NCBI RefSeq assembly: GCF_004363955.1
Contig: NZ_SNZR01000013.1
Span: 1-64,000, forward strand
Direction: 5' to 3'
DNA: 64,000 nt
From: Enterovirga rhinocerotis
GTDB taxonomy: Bacteria > Pseudomonadota > Alphaproteobacteria > Rhizobiales > Beijerinckiaceae
The stretch's first letter is position 1. Each line of letters opens with the position of its first letter. The position numbers and the translations under genes were made by a program. The notes below the pieces were generated by a model that had not been told where the DNA came from, searched no databases, and was given only the letters and a program-made list of their open reading frames with translations. Shown here piece after piece: positions 57,388 to 64,000 of the stretch.

Positions 57388-59028
57388 CTAAGGCGTGGTG
57401 AGGGGCGTCTCGGCGTTCCACAACCCCGCGATGACCGTCTTGTAGTCCGAGATGTCGAGGCGACCGGGGACGGTGGCGGACAGCTCGTAATCGCCGAGTT
57501 CGCGCCGCACGGCCGTCGTCGAGAGGGGCGCTTCCGGCTGGTCGGGCCAGCGGGCGCGGGCCGGTAGGGTTTCGAGCTCCGACGCGGAGATCGCGCCGGG
57601 ATTGGGTTCCGGGATCGGCTCGACCGCGGGCCGCAGCACGACCGTGCCCCAGGGCTCAGGGCTCGCCCCGGCGTCCTCGGTCCGGCCGTCGGAATCCGGC
57701 ATGTGGACGTTCCCGTCCGGGCGTGGGCTCCGCCGCGCGGCGAGGCGGTCGGCATGGGCGCGGGCGGCCGGAACGGCTGCGGCGAGCTGCTCGACGACGA
57801 CGGAGGCCAGCGCCGCGGGATCGGTCGGAGCGTTGCGTCCGACGCGAAGCTGATGGTGTCCGTAGAGACGGTAGGGCACGCGGCAATCGTCGAGGACGAC
57901 CGTGATGAGGGGGCGTTCGAGGGCGCCCTTCCAATAGCGCCATTCGGCCTTCACCTCCGGCGACAGGACGGATTCGCGCGACAGCATCACCATCATCGCG
58001 TCGCTCGCGACCATGGCGTCCTCGAGCTGGTCGTCCCAGTCGAGCCCGGGCACGAGCTGGTCGTCCCAGCGCACCTCGACCCGGCCGCTCTCCTCCAGCG
58101 CCTGCACGAGGCGGCCGACGAAGGGCTTGTCGGTCCGCGCATAGCTGACGAAGACCCGGCGCGCGCCCGGCGTCAGGCCCGAGAGGGCGGCCCGGAGCTC
58201 CTCGATCGCGTCCCGGTTCGTGGGGAAGCGCGAGCGCGGATCGACGCTCAGCATCCTGCCGACGACGTCGTCGACCGTCGGCGGCAGGTCGCTATTGGCG
58301 AAATGGCAGGGCAGGAAGGTCTTGTGGTGCAGGAGGTTGATCGCCGTGCAGCTCGTCCGCGGATCGCTGTCCGGTCCGATGGGCGGGAAGGGGAGCTGCC
58401 CGGTCAGCAACTGATACACCGTCACGCCGAGCGCGAACTGGTCGAAGCTGCGGCGGACGGCGGGGGTCCGCAGGTCCGGATCGACGTCGCCGAGGAACAG
58501 TTCGGGCGCGATATACGGATGGCTGCCGACGATTCCGGTCCAGTCGCCGGCATCGTCGATCTCCGTCGCGACGCCGAAATCGCAGATCGAGGCGTCGTCC
58601 TGGCCGAGCAGGATGTTGGCGGGCTTGATGTCGCGATGGACGACCCCGCTCGCGACGCAATGGTCGAGCGCATCGGCGACATGGGTGAAGACGGTGAGGA
58701 AGCGCGAGCGGCGCAGGGCCGGATCGCGGCGCAGCTCGTCGACGAGGTTCGAGCGGTAGCGCGGCATGACGAAGGCGACATGCGCGCCGACCTCGAAGAA
58801 ATCGTAGAGCGTGACGATGCCGGGATGGCTCATCCGGGCGAGGAAACGCGCCTCGCGGATCAGCGAGGAGCGCAGCGCGACCGACAGGTCGCCCGCATCG
58901 GTCCGCGCGACCTTGATCGCGACGTCGCGCCCGAGCAGCATGTCGTGGGCGGGGAAGATCGTCGCCTGCCCGCCGAGCCTCGCCTCGCCGTCGCGCCGGT
59001 AGCGGCCTGCGATGATCTGGTCAGCCAT
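57388..59028 (-). CDS. Ser/Thr protein kinase fused to a TIR domain
   Basis: The 546-aa protein has two clear domains. Residues ~8-280 are a Hanks-type kinase: a Gly-poor P-loop (ARLGGQATIF), VAIK with Lys39, Glu59 in the C helix, HRDIKPAN at 131-138, DFG at 150-152 and APE at 174-176. Residues ~291-415 are a TIR domain: RRVFVSYARTDKPFVGRLVQ, DDQLVPGLDWDDQLEDAMVA, and SVLSPEVKAEWRYW, where Glu362 fits the catalytic Glu of NAD-cleaving TIRs. The last ~130 residues are Pro/Ala-rich and end in a conserved-looking patch (LGDYELSATVPGRLDISDYK). Cytoplasmic; no membrane segment. The role, defence or signalling, is inference. Confidence 0.92.
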   Translation of the reverse strand: MADQIIAGRYRRDGEARLGGQATIFPAHDMLLGRDVAIKVARTDAGDLSVALRSSLIREARFLARMSHPGIVTLYDFFEVGAHVAFVMPRYRSNLVDELRRDPALRRSRFLTVFTHVADALDHCVASGVVHRDIKPANILLGQDDASICDFGVATEIDDAGDWTGIVGSHPYIAPELFLGDVDPDLRTPAVRRSFDQFALGVTVYQLLTGQLPFPPIGPDSDPRTSCTAINLLHHKTFLPCHFANSDLPPTVDDVVGRMLSVDPRSRFPTNRDAIEELRAALSGLTPGARRVFVSYARTDKPFVGRLVQALEESGRVEVRWDDQLVPGLDWDDQLEDAMVASDAMMVMLSRESVLSPEVKAEWRYWKGALERPLITVVLDDCRVPYRLYGHHQLRVGRNAPTDPAALASVVVEQLAAAVPAARAHADRLAARRSPRPDGNVHMPDSDGRTEDAGASPEPWGTVVLRPAVEPIPEPNPGAISASELETLPARARWPDQPEAPLSTTAVRRELGDYELSATVPGRLDISDYKTVIAGLWNAETPLTTP

Positions 59029-59287
59029 TCTCTCTCTTCAACGCATTCCGCAGGGCGGGTCCATAGGATCCTGTCCGGTTTCGTCGCCCGATCCCGCGCG
59101 ATGGTTCACGCGGGATTCCAGGCGGGATTCCCGGCGGGCGCGAATCCGGCTATCGTTCGGCCCGGCGCCGCCCGCGCCTCCCCCCTCCATCGGGAAAGCT
59201 CGCGCAGGGTCCGCCATCGTCGAACCAACCGTTCGAGCGCGCGCATGAGGAGGGGTTGCAGCATCCGCTCGCATCGGGAGGTTTGAG

Positions 59288-59995
59288 ATGAGGGCGTCCG
59301 ATTCCATTCGGCATCTGAAACGCAAGGCGCGGCTGCTGTCGCGGCGGGACGGCATTGCGCTCCACGCGGCGCTCGACGCCGTCGCCGCCGGCGAGGGTTT
59401 CGCGCGCTGGAGCCTGCTGGCCGCGAAGGCCCCCTCGGCCGCCGCCGAGATCTATGCGAGGCTCCGGCCGGGCGACCTGCTCCTGATCGGTGCGCGGCCG
59501 GGCCAGGGCAAGACGCTGATGGCGCTCCGGCTCGCCGTCGAGGCCATGGCCCGCGGCCGGCGGAGCGTCGTCTTCACGCTCGAGGACACGGAGAGGGACA
59601 TCGCCGGCCGCTTCGCGGCGCTCGGAATCGAGCCCGGTCGGTTCGGCGGCCTGTTCGCGTCCGATTGCTCCGATGCGATCTGCGCCGATCATATCGTCGG
59701 GGCGCTCGACACGGCCGCCCCGGGCACCTTCGCCGTGGTCGATTACCTGCAGCTCCTGGATCAGCGACGGGACAAGGCCGATCTCGGCACGCAGATCCGG
59801 ACGCTGAAGGCCTTCGCCCGGCGCAGAGAGGTGGTGATGGCCGTCACCGCGCAGATCGACCGCCGCTACGACCCGCTTCGGAAAAGGCTTCCGGATATCG
59901 AGGACGTGCGGCTGCCCAATCCGCTGGACCTCGCGCTGTTCGACAAGGCCTGTTTCCTCGGCGGCGGCGGGTTGCGGTGTCGTGAGCTGAACTGA
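59288..59995 (+). CDS. RecA/DnaB-like ATPase (putative helicase fragment-sized protein)
   Basis: The 235-aa protein has one P-loop core: Walker A LIGARPGQGKT at ~66-76, then VFTLEDTERDIAGRFAALGI, Walker B AVVDYLQLLDQ and the DnaB-C-like sensor VVMAVTAQIDRRYD. An N-terminal helical part (IRHLKRKARLLSRRDGIALH) replaces the DnaB N-domain. I recall stand-alone proteins of this type in Rhizobiales annotated as DNA helicase. It is divergent from the kinase-TIR gene with 259 bp between. Oligomerisation and substrate are unknown. Confidence 0.82.
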   Translation: MRASDSIRHLKRKARLLSRRDGIALHAALDAVAAGEGFARWSLLAAKAPSAAAEIYARLRPGDLLLIGARPGQGKTLMALRLAVEAMARGRRSVVFTLEDTERDIAGRFAALGIEPGRFGGLFASDCSDAICADHIVGALDTAAPGTFAVVDYLQLLDQRRDKADLGTQIRTLKAFARRREVVMAVTAQIDRRYDPLRKRLPDIEDVRLPNPLDLALFDKACFLGGGGLRCRELN

Positions 59996-60102
59996 CGCAG
60001 GCGACCGGCGGGATGGCGGACGGGGCTTGACCCCGCTCCGCCGATCATGGACCGGCGTGGCTCCCGATCGTGCCGGCGCCGCCGGCCAGCCCTGGCAGAT
60101 CC

Positions 60103-60627
60103 ATGACGCTCGACCAATTCGCGCAGCCCGTGCTCGATTTCGTGCGCGCCAATCAGGCCTGGGCGCCCGCCATCGTCGGGTTGCTGGCTTTCGGGGAATC
60201 GCTCGCCATCGTCTCGATCCTGATCCCCGCCACCGTCCTCATGGTCGGGATCGGCGCGCTGATCGGCGGGGCCGGGCTCGAATTCTGGCCGATCCTGATC
60301 GGCGCCGTGATCGGTGCCTTCCTCGGCGATTGGGTCAGCTACGAGGTGGCGCGCTATTTCGGGCCGTCGATCCAGCATTCCTGGCCGCTGAACAAGCGGC
60401 CGGACCTGATGGCGAAAACCGAGGCGTTCATGGCGAAATACGGCGCCTGGGGCGTCTTCTTCGGCCGCTTCTCGGGTCCCCTGCGGGCGCTGGTTCCGCT
60501 CTTCGCGGGCATCTTCGAGATGCCGCGCGGGCTGTTCCAGTTCGCCAATCTCACCTCGGCGATCGTCTGGGCGGCGGGTCTGCTCGGGCCGGGCGCCGGC
60601 CTGTTCACCTGGATGAAGATGCACTGA
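60103..60627 (+). CDS. DedA-family membrane protein
   Basis: The 174-aa protein has several membrane segments and the DedA marks ESLAIVSILIPATVLMVGIG, IGAFLGDWVSYEVARYFG, and FFGRFSGPLRALVPLFAGIF with the conserved R-F-x-G-P-x-R. DedA proteins act as phospholipid flippases or in membrane homeostasis. The ATG at 60103 follows a GTG at 60070 that is less likely. Followed by the convergent Pha/Mrp operon. Confidence 0.92.
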   Translation: MTLDQFAQPVLDFVRANQAWAPAIVGLLAFGESLAIVSILIPATVLMVGIGALIGGAGLEFWPILIGAVIGAFLGDWVSYEVARYFGPSIQHSWPLNKRPDLMAKTEAFMAKYGAWGVFFGRFSGPLRALVPLFAGIFEMPRGLFQFANLTSAIVWAAGLLGPGAGLFTWMKMH

Positions 60628-60642
60628 CGCGGCGGGGACGCG

Positions 60643-60996
60643 TCAGGATTCGTCCTCGCGCCGGGCGAGCGGGTCGCGGCCTTCGAGCCTGTCGCGATAG
60701 ATCGTCGCCTGGACGAGCATCAGCAGCGTCACCGGCGTCGTGACCGTGACGAACAGCCCGATCAGCAGCTCGTGGACGAAGGGGCGCGTCCGGGTCAGCG
60801 AGAAGAAGGCGATCGAGGCGAGGAGGATGCTCGCGGTGCCGAGCGTCGAGCCGAGGGTCGGCGCGTGGACCCGCTCGTAGAAGCTGCGGAAGCGCACGAG
60901 GCCGATCGATCCGATCAGGGCGAGCCCCGACCCCAGCACGACGAGGATCGCGACGAGGATCTCGGCCCAGGCGGGAAGCGTCTGGAGGCCGTTCAT
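60643..60996 (-). CDS. phaG: Pha/Mrp antiporter subunit G
   Basis: The 117-aa subunit has three membrane helices and the family core GSGLALIGSIGLVRFRSFYE RVHAPTLGSTLG. It is the last gene of the operon and overlaps subunit F by 4 bp. The Mrp/Pha complex exchanges Na+ or K+ for protons across the inner membrane. Confidence 0.95.
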   Translation of the reverse strand: MNGLQTLPAWAEILVAILVVLGSGLALIGSIGLVRFRSFYERVHAPTLGSTLGTASILLASIAFFSLTRTRPFVHELLIGLFVTVTTPVTLLMLVQATIYRDRLEGRDPLARREDES

Positions 60997-61274
60997 TCGA
61001 TCACCTCCCCCCGCATCAGGAACTTCGCCATGGCGACGGTGGCCACGAAGCCGAGGAGGCTGATGGCGAGCGCGGTCTCGAAATAGAGCGTCGAGCCCGA
61101 GCCGATGCCGAAGACGAGCAGCAGCAGCATCGCGTTGACGTAGAGGGCGTCCATCGCCAGCACGCGGTCCTGCGCCCGCGGCCCCTTGAGGATGCGGAAG
61201 GCCGCGCAGGCCATGGCGAGCGCGATGAGGATCTGACCGATCAGCAGCGCCCAGCCGAGGACGGATCCGTTCAT
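60993..61274 (-). CDS. phaF: Pha/Mrp antiporter subunit F
   Basis: The 93-aa subunit (MNGSVLGWALLIGQILIALA) has three membrane helices and FRILKGPRAQDRVLAMDALY, diagnostic of MrpF. The true ATG is at 61274, overlapping the stop of subunit E by 4 bp; the long frame upstream is not used. Confidence 0.95.
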   Translation of the reverse strand: MNGSVLGWALLIGQILIALAMACAAFRILKGPRAQDRVLAMDALYVNAMLLLLVFGIGSGSTLYFETALAISLLGFVATVAMAKFLMRGEVIE

Positions 61275-61753
61275 TCGAAGATCTCCATCAGCAGCCCCTC
61301 GTATCGCCCCTTGATGATGGCGGCCCAGTCCTCGTCCTCCCCGATGTTGAGGACGTGGATGACGACCGTGCCGTCGCCCGGATCGTAGCTGACCCAGGCG
61401 GTTCCCGGCGCGGCGGTGATCACGCAGGCGAGGGTCGCGAGCCCCAGGGGAGCGCGCAGTTTCAGCGGGATCGGCACGAAGCCGGGGCGGCGCCCCTCGG
61501 GCCGCAGGATGAGCCGCGCGACGTTGATGTTCGAGCGCACGATGTCGACGATGACGAGCCCGGCCAGCCGGAGAACGGCGCCTGGGCGGCGCATGCGCGG
61601 CGGCGGGACGTCGAGCCGCCGCAGGAGAAGCGGTCCGACGAAGCCGAACAGGGCCCCGAGCAGGAGCTGCCCGGGGGAGACGCTCTGGTTCAGCAGCAGC
61701 CAGATCGCGATCAGGGTCGCCGAGGCCAGCGGGGAGGGAAGCCAGCGGGTCAT
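61271..61753 (-). CDS. phaE: Pha/Mrp antiporter subunit E
   Basis: The 160-aa subunit has two or three N-terminal membrane helices, then LVIVDIVRSNINVARLILRP and ITAAPGTAWVSYDPGDGTVV with a soluble C-terminus (VIHVLNIGEDEDWAAIIKGR), typical of MrpE. Overlaps subunits D and F by 4 bp each. Confidence 0.95.
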   Translation of the reverse strand: MTRWLPSPLASATLIAIWLLLNQSVSPGQLLLGALFGFVGPLLLRRLDVPPPRMRRPGAVLRLAGLVIVDIVRSNINVARLILRPEGRRPGFVPIPLKLRAPLGLATLACVITAAPGTAWVSYDPGDGTVVIHVLNIGEDEDWAAIIKGRYEGLLMEIFE

Positions 61754-63381
61754 CGGGAGCCTCCCTCGCGAGGCGGAGCGGGGGGCGGGACGGGCTCGGC
61801 AAGGACCGCGCCCGAATAGGCCTTCGACCCGCGCAGATCCGCCGCCGTCGCCTGCATGAAGCGCATCGCCGGCTCCGCCTTGACCGTCAGCACCACGCAG
61901 AGGAACAGCAGCGCCGCGATGGGCGCGAGCTCGACGATCCGCACATGCGGCACCTCGCGCTCGATCGGTCCCCAGAAGGAGCGCATCCCGCCGCGCACCA
62001 CGGCGAACAGGGTGACGAACCCCGACAGAAGCAGCACCACGAGGAGGAGCCAGGCATCCGGCGACACCCCGGCCTCGCCGCGGCCGATCGCGGCCGCGAG
62101 GATGGCGAATTTCGCAACGAATCCGGAGAGCGGCGGCAGGCCGGCGAGCAGTACGCCGCACAGGACGAAGGCGACGCCGAGCACGGCGAGGATGGCGGGA
62201 ACCGCGATGCCGCTATCGCCGTCCTCGCCCGGCTCCTCCTCGCCTTCGAGGCCATAGGCTTCGAGCGTGACCGCGAGGACGTCGTCGACGCGTGTCCGGC
62301 CGCGTTCGACGAGCTCGATGAGGAGGAAGAAGGCCGAGATCGCGAGCGTCGAACTCACGAGGTAGAAGAGGGCCGGCCCGACGAGGGCCGGATCGCCCGC
62401 GCCGATGACGGCGAGCAGCGTGCCCGACGAGATCACGACCGCATAGCCGGCGAGCTTGCCGAGTTCCTGGGAGGCGAGGAGGCCGAGCATGGCGAAGACG
62501 ATGGTCGCGGCGCCGCCGGCCGTCAGCCAGCCTGCGCCGAACATCACCGAGCCCTCGGTTTCGGGGCCGGTCAGGATCGAGCCGAGACGCAGGACGGCAT
62601 AGATGCCGACCTTCGTCATGATGGCGAACAGGGCGGCGACCGGGGCGCCCGCCGCGGCATAGGTGCCGGGCAGCCAGAAGCCGAGCGGCCACATCGCGGC
62701 CTTCACGAGGAACACCACCCCGAGAATGCTGGCGCCCGCCTCGAGCAGGGCCCGGTCGCGCGGGCCCAGTTCGGCGACCCGCACGGCGAGATCGGCCATG
62801 TTGAGCGTGCCGGCGCTGCCGTAGATCAGGCTCGCGCCGATCAGGAAGATCAGCGAGGCGACGAGGTTGATGGCGATGTAGTGCAGGCCCGCCCTGACCC
62901 GCGCATAGCCCGATCCGTAGAGGGCGAGGCCGTAGGAGGCCGCCAGCAGCACCTCGAAGAAGACGAAGAGATTGAAGACGTCCCCCGTCAGGAAGGCGCC
63001 GTTCAGTCCCATCAGCAGGAACTGGAAGAACGGATGGAAATAGGGTCCGACGCCATGCCAGCGCGCCAGCGAGAACACGAGCGCGGCGCAGGCCAGGGTC
63101 GCCGTCAGGACGAGCATGAGGCTCGAAAGCCTGTCCGAGACGAGGACGATGCCGAACTGCGCCGGCCAGTCGCCCAGCCGGTAGGTCCTGATCGCGGTGC
63201 CGGGTTCGCCGCTCGCCGCCGTCGCGGCGAGGGTGATCGCGATGGCGAGCAGCGCGAAGGTCGAGATCAGGTTGATGGCCGCGAGCGCGTTCCGGCTGCG
63301 GCCGTCGAGCATGAGCATCAGCCCTGCCGCGACGGTCGGCAGGACGATGGGCGCGATGACGAGGTGGTCGGCGAAGGTCAT
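61750..63381 (-). CDS. phaD: Pha/Mrp antiporter subunit D
   Basis: The 543-aa protein has about 14 membrane helices and is homologous to NuoM/NuoN. Conserved parts: the LLAASYGLALYGSGYARVRA loop, FLVKAAMWPLGFWLPGTYAA AGAP with the key membrane Lys, and LSGFVAKFAILAAAIGRGEA. Together with the A subunit it carries the ion-translocating channels. Starts with ATG overlapping the subunit C stop by 4 bp. Confidence 0.96.
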   Translation of the reverse strand: MTFADHLVIAPIVLPTVAAGLMLMLDGRSRNALAAINLISTFALLAIAITLAATAASGEPGTAIRTYRLGDWPAQFGIVLVSDRLSSLMLVLTATLACAALVFSLARWHGVGPYFHPFFQFLLMGLNGAFLTGDVFNLFVFFEVLLAASYGLALYGSGYARVRAGLHYIAINLVASLIFLIGASLIYGSAGTLNMADLAVRVAELGPRDRALLEAGASILGVVFLVKAAMWPLGFWLPGTYAAAGAPVAALFAIMTKVGIYAVLRLGSILTGPETEGSVMFGAGWLTAGGAATIVFAMLGLLASQELGKLAGYAVVISSGTLLAVIGAGDPALVGPALFYLVSSTLAISAFFLLIELVERGRTRVDDVLAVTLEAYGLEGEEEPGEDGDSGIAVPAILAVLGVAFVLCGVLLAGLPPLSGFVAKFAILAAAIGRGEAGVSPDAWLLLVVLLLSGFVTLFAVVRGGMRSFWGPIEREVPHVRIVELAPIAALLFLCVVLTVKAEPAMRFMQATAADLRGSKAYSGAVLAEPVPPPAPPREGGSR

Positions 63382-63719
63382 GAGCCGCCTTCCCGGCCGT
63401 CGACATGGTCGGTGCGGGTGAGCCCGCGCGCCGCGAGGATCACGACGAGGAACAGCGCCGTCATCGCGAAGCCGATCACGATCGCGGTGAGGACGAGGGC
63501 CTGCGGCGTCGGGTCGGCATAGGCCGAGACGTCGGGCGTGTCCGGGTTCAGGACCGGCGGCGCGCCGACGCGCAGACGGCCCATGCCGAAGATGAACAGG
63601 TTCACCGCGTAGGAGACGAGGGAGAGGCCGATAATGACCTGGAAGGTCCGCGGGCGGAGCAGGAGCCAGATCCCTGACCCCGCCAGCACGCCGATGGCGA
63701 GGGCGACGACGAGTTCCAT
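63378..63719 (-). CDS. phaC: Pha/Mrp antiporter subunit C
   Basis: The 113-aa subunit is NuoK-like, with three membrane helices: ALAIGVLAGSGIWLLLRPRT, FQVIIGLSLVSYAVNLFIFG, and ALVLTAIVIGFAMTALFLVV. Its first base pairs with the stop of the upstream subunit (ATG overlapping by 1 bp). Confidence 0.96.
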   Translation of the reverse strand: MELVVALAIGVLAGSGIWLLLRPRTFQVIIGLSLVSYAVNLFIFGMGRLRVGAPPVLNPDTPDVSAYADPTPQALVLTAIVIGFAMTALFLVVILAARGLTRTDHVDGREGGS

Positions 63720-64000
63720 CAGCGGCTCCCCTCGGTGGGCGGAGCCGCGGCGGCGTCCGAGGATACGCGCTGCACGCGGAGGGCTTGGTGGGCGAGGGCG
63801 ATCAGGATGAGCACCGTGGCCCCGACCACGACCGAGAACACGCCGAGATCGAAGAACAGGGCGCTCGCCATCGGCACCTTCCCGAGGATCGGAATATCGG
63901 CATAGGCGAAGGCGGAGGTGAGGAAGGGCCGCCCGAAGAACCAGGCGCCCGCGCCGGTGGCCGCGGCCGCGAGGAGGCCGAAGCCCATCCAGCGCGCCGG
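63719..64000 (-). CDS. phaA: Pha/Mrp antiporter subunit A/B, 3' end only
   Basis: The frame is open through the right edge of the window, reading PARWMGFGLLAAAATGAGAW then ILGKVPMASALFFDLGVFSV and VVGATVLILIALAHQALR. This is the C-terminal end of the large A subunit, which in alphaproteobacteria is usually fused to the MrpB domain; the VFSVVVGATVLILIALAHQ helix matches MrpB. An internal ATG at 63988 is not the start. Confidence 0.9.
   Translation of the reverse strand, partial: PARWMGFGLLAAAATGAGAWFFGRPFLTSAFAYADIPILGKVPMASALFFDLGVFSVVVGATVLILIALAHQALRVQRVSSDAAAAPPTEGSR

Noticed and set aside
57388-59995. Kinase-TIR and RecA-like ATPase as one operon system
   Set aside because: They are divergently transcribed with 259 bp between, and relatives of the ATPase are, as I recall, widespread in Rhizobiales, so a joint system is not supported.

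Overview
The window looks like chromosome of a high-GC alphaproteobacterium of the order Hyphomicrobiales (Rhizobiales). I infer this from the hemC-hemD-mitofilin-like-hemY cluster divergent from tsaD-gpsA-EVE, the aerobic cobaltochelatase genes cobS/cobT, a Pha/Mrp-type antiporter operon, an MntR-family regulator, and many small proteins of kinds I associate with Methylobacterium/Bosea-like genomes. No 16S gene is present, so the family cannot be fixed.

Region 1 (1-15392) is an accessory island. It holds many small, mostly unrecognised genes: an SRAP (HMCES/YedK) protein, a two-TM protein with an ImmA/IrrE metallopeptidase, a DUF1828-like gene overlapping a second small gene (DUF6978-like), an XRE regulator facing a divergent gene across a clear palindrome, two paralogous Tat-signal proteins, an RTX calcium-binding protein, a Nudix hydrolase and a MORN-type protein. 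It also contains wreckage: two ParB-like remnants, the 3' half of nhaA joined to a second copy of a gene start found at 3165-3274, and repeated segments. It ends at a tRNA-Thr(CGT) gene, a plausible integration site. No integrase is visible, so the other end probably lies left of the window.

Region 2 (15528-31250) is core metabolism: UDP-glucose dehydrogenase, a carnitine-dehydrogenase-like enzyme, aspartate-semialdehyde dehydrogenase, a VapBC pair, a COG0523 metallochaperone GTPase beside a D,D-carboxypeptidase, two transporters, a thiolase, BolA, and a J-protein-cobS-HAD-cobT run (cobalt insertion for B12).

Region 3 (31250-41040) holds a Fur/Mur regulator, an HhH protein and the haem cluster on the minus strand: hemC, hemD fused in frame to a mitofilin-like membrane protein, a small membrane protein resembling duplicated HemY N-termini, and hemY. 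tsaD, gpsA and an EVE-domain gene run the other way.

Region 4 (41074-49613) is uptake and catabolism: two periplasmic binding proteins, two tandem EamA transporters, a dihydropyrimidinase, an IclR regulator, a class V aminotransferase and a cytochrome c. Region 5 (49647-55314) pairs an OprB-type porin with a divergent mntR across an MntR-box-like palindrome, suggesting a manganese-regulated outer-membrane channel; then hbd, etfA, etfB, an ATP:cob(I)alamin adenosyltransferase and a two-TM protein.

Region 6 (55315-64000) starts with about 1.2 kb without genes, rich in dispersed repeats. It continues with pyridoxal kinase, a Ser/Thr kinase fused to a TIR domain (the most striking gene of the window), a RecA/DnaB-like ATPase, a DedA protein and the Pha/Mrp cation/proton antiporter operon, which runs off the right edge.
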